Assembly: GCA_036986135.1 (NCBI GenBank)
Contig: BTQZ01000006.1
Coordinates: 1 to 64,000, forward strand
Reading direction: 5' to 3'
DNA from: JADFRG01 sp036986135
GTDB taxonomy: Bacteria > Chloroflexota > Anaerolineae > Anaerolineales > E44-bin32
Length of the DNA stretch: 64,000 nt
In this document: piece after piece, positions 24,152 through 32,774 of the stretch
Position numbering within the stretch: position 1 is the first letter of the stretch
Layout of the letters: each line of letters begins with the position of its first letter
Program-made: the position numbers and the translations under genes
Notes under the pieces: model-generated
Told to the model about the DNA's origin: nothing
The model's database searches: none
The model's input: the letters and a program-made list of their open reading frames with translations, nothing else

Positions 24152-26734
24152 CTAAATCGGTAGCGTGAAGTAGAAGGTAGATCCCTGGCCGGGCTGGCTC
24201 TCAACCCAGATCCGGCCCTCATGGGCCTCGACGGCCAATCGGCAGAAGGCCAGGCCAAGCCCCAGTCCCTTGGGCCGGCCCTTGCGCTGCACGCGCGCAA
24301 ACTTCTCAAATATGCGTGTCTGATCCTCGGGCGGGATGCCGGGCCCGTTGTCGCTGATCCCCACCCGCAGTTCGTTATCCAATTTGCCCAACGCAACGGA
24401 GATCTTTCCCTCCGCGCGCGAGTATTTTATGGCATTTTCCAGCAGGTTGATCAACACCCGCCGGATCATCTCCGCATCCATCTCAACCGGCGGAAGGCTA
24501 TTCGAGCCCAGATCAAAACTCAGCACATGGCCCTTGCCCTCTGCCACCGGATGCACCTCTTCAACCGCCTCGACCACCAGGCTGCCCAGCGAGCCCTTCG
24601 CCTTGTGGAGCACGGCCTGCCCCGCCTCCAGCTGTTCCAGGTCGAGCAGCTGTTCAATCAAGCGCGAGAGTCTGCGTCCCGATCGCAGCGCGATGGCCAG
24701 CACGGTCTGAAGCGCCTCGTCGTCGTCCTTCATGGAGGTCTTCAACACTTCCAGGCTGGACAGCACGTTGCCAAGCGGAGAGCGCAGGTCGTGAAAGATC
24801 ATGGAAGTGAGATCCGCGCGGAGCTCATCGAGCGCCAGGCGTTCGGAAACATCTCGAATGATCCACTGCAGGTACGGTTTGCGTTCGATGTCGATTCGCT
24901 TCACATAGATCTCGATCGGCACCGAGTTACCGTCCTTGAGCTCGGCTTCCGATTCGTAGGAGATGGTCTGGCCCAGCTCGAGCTGACTCAGGTCCTCCGG
25001 TAGCCGCTGCTCGTTAGGCTTGTGGAGGCTGAGCACCGATCGACCCAATAAGGCCGCACTGGAGTAACCAAGAAAGGTCTCCGCACGGTGATTGGCATCC
25101 GTAACGCGGCCTTCTAGATCGCTGATCAGGATCGGATCAATGCTGTCTTCGAATAGGCCTGCGTAGCGCAATCGTGCCGTCTGCGTCTCTGAAAACAGCT
25201 GGGCGTGCGTGATGGCGGTCCCCGCCAGTCCCGCTATGCTTCGCAGAAGCTCCAGTTGGAGCGGAGAGAATTCGTGGCTGCGTGGATTGACTACCTCCAG
25301 CACGCCAATGATGCGGCGCTGTACAGAAATGGGGACCGCGGCGACCGTGCGCGTTTCGTAGCCGGCCTCTTCATCGGCGCCAGAGTAGAAGCGCTCGTCG
25401 GCCTTGACATCCGGGACCACAAGCGGCTCATCGTGTTCTGCCACCCAGCCGGCGATCCCCTCCCCCTTCTGGAGTTTCAGGCCAACGATCTTATCCGCCG
25501 CACCGCCCAAGGCGTTGCGGAATTCCAGCTCACCGGTCTCTTCATCGATTAGAGCCAGAGAAGCCCCCTCGCAATCCAGTGAGCGAGTGGTTTCTGAGAG
25601 AATGCGCTGGAGCACCTCCTCCAGCTTGAGCGTAGCGGTGACTGCACGCGCGGTCTCGGCCAGCGCGCGCGTGGCCTCCAATTGTCGTTGACTATCGGCA
25701 AATAGCTGTGCGTTGGCGACCGCGGTTGCCGCATGATCGGCAAAGCCGGATACGACCTCCAGGTCGCCCTCATCGAAGGCGTCCACTTGCTGGCTGTCCA
25801 CGGAGAGAAGGCCGACGGCTTTCTCCCTAAGCACAAGCGGCGCACCGATCCACCCCCGGATCAACTTCGCGCCGGGCATCGATTCACTCTCGATCCACCC
25901 CGGCTCCACCTGCACATCCGACTTTACGATCGGCACCTCGCTCGCCAGGACTTTCCAGGCCAATACCTCTGGATCCTTCGTGAGCGTCTGTCCGATCAGG
26001 CTATCGCCTTCCTCCAAGCCCCTCGAGGAGACCAGCCGAAGGGATTCGTCCTCCAGAACGAAGATGCTTGCGCTGTCGTAATCCACGACCCGCTCCAGTT
26101 GACGCAAGACCTGTTCGAACACCAAACCGGGGTCGAGCGCCGAATTGATGATGCGGGCAATCTCCTGCAAGGTTTGCGCTAAGTTCTTGCGTTCCTGCTC
26201 GGCGCGGAAGAGGCGCGCATTCTCCACCGCGATCCCTGCCTGGTCTGCAATGGCACGCAGTAGATCGACATCCGCATCGGTGAAGTGCTCTGGCTGCGGA
26301 TGCACGAGCGTGACGACCCCTACGATGCGGTCCCTTGCCAGCAGCGGGGCGCTGATTGCGGATCGAGGATTTCCGTTCTCTTCTTCGGGGTGCCGATCGA
26401 GCCAGCGCTTGTCTTCGAGTGTGTTGACCACCAACGCCGCCTCATGATTCTCCACGACCCAGCCTGCGAGGCCCTGCTCGAAGGTCTCGGCCAGCCGTTC
26501 GGCGGTCTGGTCGTGCACTTTCCCGTCGTAGGCCAGCGCGCCCTCGCTGACCTTGCCCTGCTCGTCGAGCACCAGGATGCTGCCGCTGAGCGCGCCCACA
26601 TTCGTCATGGTGAGCTCCAAGACGCGCTGCAGCAGGTCACGCAGGTCGAGCTCACCCGTCAGCTCGCGGCTGATGGCATAGAGCAGATCCAGGGAGGCGC
26701 GTTCGCGCTCGGTGGCTTTCGCTTCGACGCTCAT
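24152..26734 (-). CDS. Cytoplasmic multi-GAF/PAS sensor histidine kinase
   Basis: 860 residues without membrane helices. Three GAF domains (about 15-175, 190-345, 360-510; e.g. SAISAPLLARDRIVGVVTLV, WIGAPLVLREKAVGLLSVD, TVAAVPISVQRRIIGVLEVV) and one PAS domain (about 520-630, SDLEGRVTDANHRAETFLGY) precede a HisKA helix with the phospho-His in IFHDLRSPLG. The complete HATPase follows: INLLENAIKYS, SDNGPGIPPEDQ, GLGLGLAFCR. It should sense small molecules or redox state and phosphorylate an unlinked response regulator. The start overlaps the threonine synthase stop by 4 bp, so the two are co-transcribed. The domain layout is common in Chloroflexota. Confidence 0.94.
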   Translation of the reverse strand: MSVEAKATERERASLDLLYAISRELTGELDLRDLLQRVLELTMTNVGALSGSILVLDEQGKVSEGALAYDGKVHDQTAERLAETFEQGLAGWVVENHEAALVVNTLEDKRWLDRHPEEENGNPRSAISAPLLARDRIVGVVTLVHPQPEHFTDADVDLLRAIADQAGIAVENARLFRAEQERKNLAQTLQEIARIINSALDPGLVFEQVLRQLERVVDYDSASIFVLEDESLRLVSSRGLEEGDSLIGQTLTKDPEVLAWKVLASEVPIVKSDVQVEPGWIESESMPGAKLIRGWIGAPLVLREKAVGLLSVDSQQVDAFDEGDLEVVSGFADHAATAVANAQLFADSQRQLEATRALAETARAVTATLKLEEVLQRILSETTRSLDCEGASLALIDEETGELEFRNALGGAADKIVGLKLQKGEGIAGWVAEHDEPLVVPDVKADERFYSGADEEAGYETRTVAAVPISVQRRIIGVLEVVNPRSHEFSPLQLELLRSIAGLAGTAITHAQLFSETQTARLRYAGLFEDSIDPILISDLEGRVTDANHRAETFLGYSSAALLGRSVLSLHKPNEQRLPEDLSQLELGQTISYESEAELKDGNSVPIEIYVKRIDIERKPYLQWIIRDVSERLALDELRADLTSMIFHDLRSPLGNVLSSLEVLKTSMKDDDEALQTVLAIALRSGRRLSRLIEQLLDLEQLEAGQAVLHKAKGSLGSLVVEAVEEVHPVAEGKGHVLSFDLGSNSLPPVEMDAEMIRRVLINLLENAIKYSRAEGKISVALGKLDNELRVGISDNGPGIPPEDQTRIFEKFARVQRKGRPKGLGLGLAFCRLAVEAHEGRIWVESQPGQGSTFYFTLPI

Positions 26735-27888
26735 GATAGGTATTTCAGCCCGTGGCCGGTGTTGAACAGCACGACACGGTCGTCGGGCTCGATGTCACCC
26801 GCTTCGACCAGCAGCTCGAGCCCGGCCAAGGTGGCGGCCCCCTCAGGGCAGGCGAATATCCCCTCGGCGCCCGCCAGTTCGGCCTCTGAAGCGGCGATTT
26901 GACCCTCACTGACCGCCACCGCCGCACCTCCACTTTCACGGAGCGTGCGCAAGATCAGGCGGTCGGCGTAAGGTTTCGCCACGCGCAAGCCGGGCGCGCG
27001 TGTGGGAACCGATTTGGCGGCGACCACTCGATCGGCGCCCGACCGCATGGCATCGACGATGGGCGCGCAGGCTTCGGACTGGACGCTCATCATTCTGGGC
27101 CGGGAAGAGCCCACCCAACCCATCTCTTCTAGCTCGTCGAAGGCCTTCCACATGCCGACCAGCCCCGTGCCGCCGCCGGTGGGGTAGATCACCACTTCGG
27201 GCAGCTCCCACTCGAAGTCCTCCGCGAGCTCCAGGCCCATGGTTTTCTTGCCTTCGACCCGATAGGGCTCGCGAAAGGTAGAGAGGTTCATCCAGCCGTG
27301 CGTGCGCGCCTCGGCGGCCGCCTTAAGCCCGGCGTCCTCGATGGTTCCTTCCACGAGTTGAAGATCGGAGCCGGCGGCGAGAACTTCGGCTTGATTCGAG
27401 GCGGGCGCGTCGCGCGGCATGTAAACATGCGCCGGAATCCGGGCGCGCGCGGCATAGTTGGCCAGCGCACCCCCCGCGTTTCCCGCGGTGGGAGCCGCCG
27501 CCTCTTCCACGCCCAGTTCTATGGCGCGAGAGAGCGCCACCGCCATGCCGCGTGCCTTGAAGGTCCCGGTGGGATTGACTCCTTCGTCCTTGACATAGAG
27601 CCGTTTCAGACCCAAACGCTCCCCGATCCGCCGGAGCGGCAACAGCGGAGAATCCCCCTCTCCTAACGTATAGCGTTTACCTGGGTCACGAACGGGAAGC
27701 AGCTCCGCCCAACGCCATAGCCCGGCCGGGCGTCCGCTCACCCTCTCACGTTGTAGCGCCCGAGCGGTTTGAGCCAGGTCGTACCTCGCAAGAAGCGGCG
27801 AATCGCAGCTTTCGCACACCGTTTGGACGACATCTGCCTCGAACTCCTCCCCACACTCCGGGCACTGAAGGCCGGTGAGGGTGCTCAT
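26731..27888 (-). CDS. thrC: Threonine synthase-like PLP enzyme
   Basis: 385 residues from the ATG at 27888; a longer frame to 27924 overlaps the promoter. An N-terminal zinc ribbon (CPECGEEF, CESCDSP) precedes the fold-type II PLP core: YTLGEGDSPLLPL, the cofactor lysine in NPTGTFKARGMAVALSR, TAGNAGGALANYAARA, the phosphate-binding PTGGGTGLVGMWK and the C-terminal LFNTGHGLKYL. It converts O-phosphohomoserine to threonine in the cytoplasm. SNAG-type residues read AGNAGG. Zinc-ribbon threonine synthases are typical of this group, although a cysteate synthase-like relative cannot be excluded. It shares an operon with the multi-GAF kinase. Confidence 0.9.
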   Translation of the reverse strand: MSTLTGLQCPECGEEFEADVVQTVCESCDSPLLARYDLAQTARALQRERVSGRPAGLWRWAELLPVRDPGKRYTLGEGDSPLLPLRRIGERLGLKRLYVKDEGVNPTGTFKARGMAVALSRAIELGVEEAAAPTAGNAGGALANYAARARIPAHVYMPRDAPASNQAEVLAAGSDLQLVEGTIEDAGLKAAAEARTHGWMNLSTFREPYRVEGKKTMGLELAEDFEWELPEVVIYPTGGGTGLVGMWKAFDELEEMGWVGSSRPRMMSVQSEACAPIVDAMRSGADRVVAAKSVPTRAPGLRVAKPYADRLILRTLRESGGAAVAVSEGQIAASEAELAGAEGIFACPEGAATLAGLELLVEAGDIEPDDRVVLFNTGHGLKYLS

Positions 27889-27897
27889 GTCCGTCGA

Positions 27898-27903
27898 AGT
27901 ATA
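27898..27903 (-). promoter_or_regulatory. Extended -10 element before thrC
   Basis: Minus-strand TGCTATACT ends 9 nt before the ATG at 27888, with no ribosome site between them. It has the same architecture as the recF promoter and supports the shorter thrC start and a near-leaderless transcript. Confidence 0.5.
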
Positions 27904-27948
27904 GCATAGCGGTTTTTCGGCCAATATATGACATAAGAGTGATGTTTA

Positions 27949-27996
27949 GGGGGTGCGGGAGAGTGGGAGCGGGGGGGCCAGGGAGCAGGGGGGCAG
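27949..27996 (+). repeat. G-rich intergenic repeat, copy C
   Basis: GTGGGAGCGGGGGG followed by CAGGGAGCAGGGGGG on the plus strand. It separates the end of the SHOCT-like gene from the thrC promoter. Confidence 0.65.
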
Positions 27997-27998
27997 GC

Positions 27999-28373
27999 TC
28001 ACTCGACGTAGATCTCGACCTGCCGGCCCTCCTCCTCATCGATCACGTCCACGATCTTGCCCGTCAGGCCGGCCTTGAGCGCTTCCGCCAGTTCCTCCAG
28101 ATCGATATCCTCATCCTCCGGAATAAACTGCGCTCCCAATCTCAACGCCACGTTCACCAGTCGCATGGGCAGGTTGACATTGACCGCCGCGCGGTCTCCG
28201 TCCAGATCCGTGACGCGGATCCTCATCCACTTCGATTCACCGTCCGCCGCGGCCGGGCGCGTCTCCGAGACGCCTTTCGATAATGCCCGCAGCAGGCGGG
28301 CGGCTTCTTCCGCCGAGAGCTTGCCTTGCTCCAGCATCTTCAAGATCTTCATCCGTTCATCGGGTGTCGCCAT
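27999..28373 (-). CDS. SHOCT-like domain protein, last gene of the ABC-2 export module
   Basis: 124 residues, soluble. Residues 1-30 are a helical hairpin, PDERMKILKMLEQGKLSAEEAARLL (quoted in part as ERMKILKMLEQGK), of the SHOCT-like type found at the ends of YvlB/LiaX-like proteins. The rest is a small alpha/beta domain (MRIRVTDLDGDRAAVNVNLP, then VNVALRLGAQFIPE and an acidic segment) ending in EGRQVEIYVE. The preceding gene product has the same helical start and the same IEIYL-type end, so the two are paralogues, one soluble and one membrane-bound. It lies 12 bp after its paralogue. Function unknown; the module suggests envelope sensing. Confidence 0.8.
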   Translation of the reverse strand: MATPDERMKILKMLEQGKLSAEEAARLLRALSKGVSETRPAAADGESKWMRIRVTDLDGDRAAVNVNLPMRLVNVALRLGAQFIPEDEDIDLEELAEALKAGLTGKIVDVIDEEEGRQVEIYVE

Positions 28374-28385
28374 GGGATCCTCTTC

Positions 28386-28943
28386 TCAGCCTAGATAGAT
28401 TTCGACCCGATTGCCCGAGTCGCTGTCGTCGATCTCCACGTGAAGCGGTTCATCCATCATGCGTCCCAGCTCAAACGCCATAAGCATTTCTGCGATGGCG
28501 TGCTCATCCAGGTTCGGAATCAGCGGGCCGATCGTGCGAACCGACCAGGCTGCAAATCGCATGGGGACTGGGATGCTGATCCCGATGGTCTTCGGCCAGC
28601 TGCGCGAGGGGTTGGTTATCCGAACATGCAGCCATGGGGAGCGCGTGCTGGCCAGCGCCACGATCGTCGACACCGCGCCACCCATGAGCAGCGGCGCTGC
28701 CAGCAGCCAGCCCCAGCCTCCCTGATACGCCGCAACGATGCCGAGTCCCATGGCCAGTACCCCAAAGTAGAGCGGAAGCAGCCACCAGTACCGCCAGCGC
28801 CGGCTCTCCGCGGTCGATGAGGCACCGTCCGTTGGGCGAGCCGAGGAGGGCCTCTGGAGCTCATTCAGCGCCTGGTCGAAATTGAGATCGCCCGACTCCA
28901 ACTGCTCCAGGACCTTCAGCCGCTCGGCGTCACTTTGCGTCAT
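28386..28943 (-). CDS. Membrane paralogue of the SHOCT-like protein
   Basis: 185 residues. The SHOCT-like hairpin opens the protein (AERLKVLEQLESGDLNFDQAL), a short Ser/Thr/Arg linker follows, then two membrane helices (LLPLYFGVLAMGLGIVAAY and LLAAPLLMGGAVSTIVALA) and a C-terminal alpha/beta domain (VRITNPSRSWPKTIGISIPVP ... NRVEIYLG, parts quoted) matching that of the next gene. The two helices form a hairpin, so both ends face the same side, presumably the cytoplasm. It begins 3 bp after the second ABC permease stop and is translationally coupled. I infer a role in sensing or controlling the exporter. Confidence 0.8.
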   Translation of the reverse strand: MTQSDAERLKVLEQLESGDLNFDQALNELQRPSSARPTDGASSTAESRRWRYWWLLPLYFGVLAMGLGIVAAYQGGWGWLLAAPLLMGGAVSTIVALASTRSPWLHVRITNPSRSWPKTIGISIPVPMRFAAWSVRTIGPLIPNLDEHAIAEMLMAFELGRMMDEPLHVEIDDSDSGNRVEIYLG

Positions 28944-28946
28944 AGT

Positions 28947-29804
28947 TCAGTACTCCGAGAGGCTCCCGGTCTTACGGACGTGCGCTTCGGAGTGCCGGTA
29001 CAAGAGATATCCAATAATGGGCATTAGCAGGCCAAAGAGAACCGTAATTACGATTTCGATTTCGATGGGAGCCAGCTCGGGAAAGCCCGGCGGATAGCCC
29101 ATCAGCGTCGAGCGGAAAGCATCCACAGCATACGAGAGCGGAATGAAGCGCGAGATCGCAAGCAGTCCATCCGGTAGGGCCCCAAACGGAAAGAAATAGG
29201 CACTCAGGATCAGAAGGATAAATTGCAGGGCGTTGGCGAGCGTCTGACCGGCTTCCTTGATGCGCAGTGTGATCGCCGCAAAGCCAAACCCTACTCCAAA
29301 GATGCCCGCTAACGCGAACACCAGTATGAAAACCCCGAGAGCCGGGTTGGCGAACGGCAGCCGTCCCAGCATGGTGGACATCAGCCATACACCAGCAACT
29401 ACCAGCAGGCTGGTCCAGATCAGGCTGTTGGTGACCCGTGAGACCAGACTGGCAAATTTGGAGGCCGGGCTCAGGTAGAGCGCCTCCAGCGTACCCTGCT
29501 TCTGCTCGCGCCGGATGTTGTAGCCGATGGTCCAGAGCGTATCGCTCAGGAATATGAAGAGAGCGAAGCCGTAGATCACCACTCCGCCACCCGTTCCCTC
29601 TGCGAACTCGCCTGGCGAACTCGAGAACATCAGCGCCGCCAGTGTGAAGACGGCCACGACGGCAAACACCTGCCCAAAGGAAGCGACGAATTCCACCGGA
29701 TAGCGGCGCATGATGATGAATTCCTTGCGCGACATAGCAACCAACGAGCTGAAGAGCGCGGACAGGCCGTCGAGACGCTTCATGGGTGTGCTGCGGGTTC
29801 CCAT
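28947..29804 (-). CDS. ABC-2 type exporter permease (second subunit)
   Basis: 285 residues from ATG 29804 (a later ATG at 29783 is possible). Six membrane helices in the ABC-2 pattern. The cytoplasmic coupling segment reads NIRREQKQGTLEALYLSPAS, which matches the EQETGTLEAIYLTPTS of its partner, and SAYFFPFGALPDGLLAISRFIPLSYAVDAFR is the usual exporter motif near the fifth helix. The two permeases are divergent paralogues, so the exporter is probably a heterodimer served by one ATPase type. It is encoded between permease 1 and the SHOCT-like membrane protein. Confidence 0.9.
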   Translation of the reverse strand: MGTRSTPMKRLDGLSALFSSLVAMSRKEFIIMRRYPVEFVASFGQVFAVVAVFTLAALMFSSSPGEFAEGTGGGVVIYGFALFIFLSDTLWTIGYNIRREQKQGTLEALYLSPASKFASLVSRVTNSLIWTSLLVVAGVWLMSTMLGRLPFANPALGVFILVFALAGIFGVGFGFAAITLRIKEAGQTLANALQFILLILSAYFFPFGALPDGLLAISRFIPLSYAVDAFRSTLMGYPPGFPELAPIEIEIVITVLFGLLMPIIGYLLYRHSEAHVRKTGSLSEY

Positions 29805-29853
29805 CAACGCGCTCTCAATCCGCTGCGTCTTGTCGGAATGCTGCGCAACGCCA

Positions 29854-30699
29854 TCAGTACTGACCTACGCCTTCATTGCGCTTGATGCCGCGCTCGACCC
29901 TGCGGAACACCTGGTAGCCAAGCAGGGGAGCAATCAGCATGAAGCCCCAGAGCACGGCAAAGTCCAGGTACCACTCACCAAAGAAATAGCCCACTCCAAG
30001 CAGGGAAGACCGTACTCCGTTCACCATCCAGGTGGGCGGGAAGGCCAGCGCCAGGGCCCGCATCAATGGCGGAAAGACAATGATCGGGAAGAAGACTCCC
30101 ATGAGCAGGCTGACGCCCCACTGCATCATGTTAACGAGTGAGTTCGCTTCGCGTACTTTCATCACCAGGGCGCCAAAGAGCAGCGTCATACCGAACAGTG
30201 GAATCAGGCCCACCAGTATGAAGGCCAGGGCCAGCAGCAAGGCTCCTTTAAAGGGATTGATCCCGAAGATAAGTGCTCCAATAAAATAGGCGAGAATGCC
30301 GCTGGTCAGGGATCGGGCCGCACTGTACAAGGAAATACCGGCCGCGTTCCAGAATCGGCTGGTCGGCGTGAGGTAGATGGCCTCCAGCGTTCCGGTCTCC
30401 TGCTCAAACCGGATCCAATAACCCACAAGCCAGAAGGCAAACGAGACGATCATGAACGTGACCGAACCGATCAACATATAGGCCGCATAATCGGGCGTGC
30501 CGGTGTTCAATTCGAAGTTGGCGGCCGCCGCATCTCCGCCGGTGGCTCGCCCCAGCATGATGGGCAAGGCGGCGAAGATGATCGGAATCAGGATTTCGAT
30601 AAAGAGCTGGCCTTTGTAACGCGAGACCAGACTGAGCCGCATCTTGGCGGTGGCCAGCACGATCGAGAGTTTGCTCCTCAGACTTGGTTTGCCCCGCAA
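29854..30699 (-). CDS. ABC-2 type exporter permease (first subunit)
   Basis: About 281 residues if it begins at the TTG at 30699, one base after the ATPase stop, with GAGGGTGG 8 nt upstream. A longer in-frame ATG would need a 56-bp overlap with the ATPase gene. Six membrane helices, the coupling segment YWIRFEQETGTLEAIYLTPTS and the late FFPIIVFPPLMRALALAFPPTWMV motif mark an ABC-2 drug or polyketide exporter permease. The C-terminus is basic (FRRVERGIKRNEG). Substrate unknown; this kind of exporter commonly removes lipids, antibiotics or glycolipids. Confidence 0.9.
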   Translation of the reverse strand: MRGKPSLRSKLSIVLATAKMRLSLVSRYKGQLFIEILIPIIFAALPIMLGRATGGDAAAANFELNTGTPDYAAYMLIGSVTFMIVSFAFWLVGYWIRFEQETGTLEAIYLTPTSRFWNAAGISLYSAARSLTSGILAYFIGALIFGINPFKGALLLALAFILVGLIPLFGMTLLFGALVMKVREANSLVNMMQWGVSLLMGVFFPIIVFPPLMRALALAFPPTWMVNGVRSSLLGVGYFFGEWYLDFAVLWGFMLIAPLLGYQVFRRVERGIKRNEGVGQY

Positions 30700-30700
30700 T

Positions 30701-31705
30701 TCAGACCACCCTCGTGTCTTCGGATAGAGTGCGGCCGGTCTTGGCGACGAACACATCTTCCAACGTTACGTGTTCCGGCTCGATTTGCTGCACGAGCGCG
30801 CCGTTTTCAGTGAGCGCCTCAATTAGCCTGGGAAGCACGACCCTCCCGTCCGAGCTGACGACTGTCAGTTTGGTCGTTCCGTTGGCGACTGCAATTGCCA
30901 CTTTCGTAACCTCTGGCAGCGAGCCCACCGCTGCACGGGCCGCCTCTGGGATTACCCCTTCGATGTGGGTGACGTGATCCCTATGTAAGGAGCTCTTGAG
31001 GTCGGGTACGGTCCCCAAATCGATCACCTCGCCGTGGTCGATGATGGCCACCCGGTCGCACAGCGTCTCGGCTTCCGACATGATGTGCGTGGTATAGACG
31101 ATGGTCTTGCCCTCCTCATTGAGCTCACGCACCAGGCCCCTCAGCTCCCGGGCGGCCGGCACATCCAGAGTGTTGGTGGGTTCGTCAAGGATCAGGACCG
31201 GGGCATCGTTGATGAGCGACTTCCCGAAAGCCAGCATCATCTTCTGCCCGGAGGAATAAGTTTCGACCGTTCGATCGGCAATTTCCTCCATGTGCAGCAG
31301 TTCGATGATCTCGTCCGAGCGTAGCTTCCGATCCGAGCTGGATAGGTGGTAGAGCGCTCCGAAGAATTCCAGGTTCTCCCGGGCGGTGAGTTTCCAGTAC
31401 AAGCCCCGCTCGCCCATGAGCATGCATCCAACCGCGGCGCGCACCTCGTTCTCTTGCTCGACGATGTGGCGGCCATGGATCCATGCGTCTCCGGAAGAGG
31501 GCAGGAGCAGCGTGGTCAAGCATTTGATCAGAGTCGTCTTTCCCGCTCCATTCGGGCCAAGCAGCCCGAAGATCTCGCCCTCGTGGATTTGCAGGCTGAC
31601 GGATTTCAGCGCTTCGACTTCGGTGGTTTCCGACTTAAAGAGCCCTTTGCGTTGCTTGGGGTAGTAGGTTTTACTTAGCTCTTCGATACGAATCTCTGGT
31701 TCCAT
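30701..31705 (-). CDS. ABC-2 exporter ATPase (DrrA/CcmA-like)
   Basis: 334 residues. A complete nucleotide-binding domain: Walker A GLLGPNGAGKTTLIKCL, Q-loop region MLMGERGLYWKLTARENLEF, signature YSSGQKMMLAFGKSL (a variant of LSGGQ), Walker B VLILDEPTNTLD and the switch His in TTHIMSEAE. A DUF4162-like C-terminal tail (about 235-325) follows, as in daunorubicin-type exporters. A short insert after the start (KQRKGLFKSETTEVEAL) is also typical of that group. The two following genes encode the permeases. Confidence 0.95.
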   Translation of the reverse strand: MEPEIRIEELSKTYYPKQRKGLFKSETTEVEALKSVSLQIHEGEIFGLLGPNGAGKTTLIKCLTTLLLPSSGDAWIHGRHIVEQENEVRAAVGCMLMGERGLYWKLTARENLEFFGALYHLSSSDRKLRSDEIIELLHMEEIADRTVETYSSGQKMMLAFGKSLINDAPVLILDEPTNTLDVPAARELRGLVRELNEEGKTIVYTTHIMSEAETLCDRVAIIDHGEVIDLGTVPDLKSSLHRDHVTHIEGVIPEAARAAVGSLPEVTKVAIAVANGTTKLTVVSSDGRVVLPRLIEALTENGALVQQIEPEHVTLEDVFVAKTGRTLSEDTRVV

Positions 31706-31750
31706 GGTTCCCCTTTGGGTTCTGCGCCGCGCGCAGAACGCGAGTCGTAC

Positions 31751-32722
31751 CTATTCTGGCCGGCCGTACGAATGCCGCATCCAGGTGAGCGCACGTTCTT
31801 CCCGAAAGCCCATGCCGCGCAGCGTACCCACCGCCACGTCGGAGGGATAATCCATTACGATGGAGCGCTGCCGGGCATGTATACGGCTCAAGGCTTGAGA
31901 CAGAAGCCCCTCTTCGATCTGTCCCTGCAGCGCAGGGTCCACCAGCAGCACGAACCGTCGAACCCCCGTTCCGTGGACCGACAGGCTGCCAATGAGCCGA
32001 CCGGCCTCGTGCCGGATCAGATGCAGCTTGGCATCGCGCCCAAAATAACGACCGAGCCCGGTGGGTCGGAAATATCCTGGCTCCAATGGGTATGGCCAGA
32101 CCAGCCCTTCGGGCGACACACGCTCCGCCAGCTCCCACTGCTGCGCCCACTCCGAAGCGCGCCGCAGTCGGACGGACTGGCCCCGACCGGCTCCACTCCA
32201 AGGCAGTCCACGTGGCCGCCGCCACGTCGTGCGGGTTGCCAGCGGTAGATATCCCATCGAATGATAGAGCGACAGGGCGGCTGTGTTGTGCCGCTCTACT
32301 TGCAGGATAATCGCTTCGGCTCCCACCTTCCTGGCGAACTGGTCCGAGGCGTCTACCATCTGCCGCGCGATGCCGCGCCGCCGGTACTCGGGATGCACGG
32401 TCACGTTGGCCATCACCCAGCGGCGCGGATGTCCGCTGACCGGCAGCAAACTGGCGTTACCGACGATGCGCTCGTTTTCCTCCCAGACGAAGCCCAGGGG
32501 GCGAGCAGCCGGCGGCAGCAGCAGGCGGCTGAGCGCCCAGCCGACCCATCCGATACGGCCGAGCGTGCGCATCTCGCGCACCATGCGTCGGGCCGTTCCG
32601 TCCAGGTCCCCGCGAAACGTGATCTCGATGAGATCCGCCACCCGGCCCATATCTCGGCGCGGATCGATGGGCCTCAGGCCGGGGGACGACTCAGAAGCGC
32701 GTGCGATGACGCCTGCGGTCAT
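31751..32722 (-). CDS. Tandem GNAT-fold acetyltransferase
   Basis: 323 residues. The first GNAT domain (about 15-180) has the acetyl-CoA loop VTVHPEYRRRGIARQMVDA and the downstream AIILQVERHNTAALSLYHSMGY. The C-terminal half (about 200-320) is a second, divergent GNAT-like fold ending VGTLRGMGFREERALTWM, as in mycothiol-synthase-like or Eis-like proteins. It should acetylate an amine on a small molecule or protein. It stands between the DUF4097-like gene and the ABC ATPase at 45-52 bp spacing, so it is probably part of the export module and might modify the exported compound or the sensor. Substrate unknown. Confidence 0.85.
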   Translation of the reverse strand: MTAGVIARASESSPGLRPIDPRRDMGRVADLIEITFRGDLDGTARRMVREMRTLGRIGWVGWALSRLLLPPAARPLGFVWEENERIVGNASLLPVSGHPRRWVMANVTVHPEYRRRGIARQMVDASDQFARKVGAEAIILQVERHNTAALSLYHSMGYLPLATRTTWRRPRGLPWSGAGRGQSVRLRRASEWAQQWELAERVSPEGLVWPYPLEPGYFRPTGLGRYFGRDAKLHLIRHEAGRLIGSLSVHGTGVRRFVLLVDPALQGQIEEGLLSQALSRIHARQRSIVMDYPSDVAVGTLRGMGFREERALTWMRHSYGRPE

Positions 32723-32774
32723 CGTGTGCCCTCCGGACCGGTGATTCCCTCAGGCAGCCCAGGAGCCGCGCAGC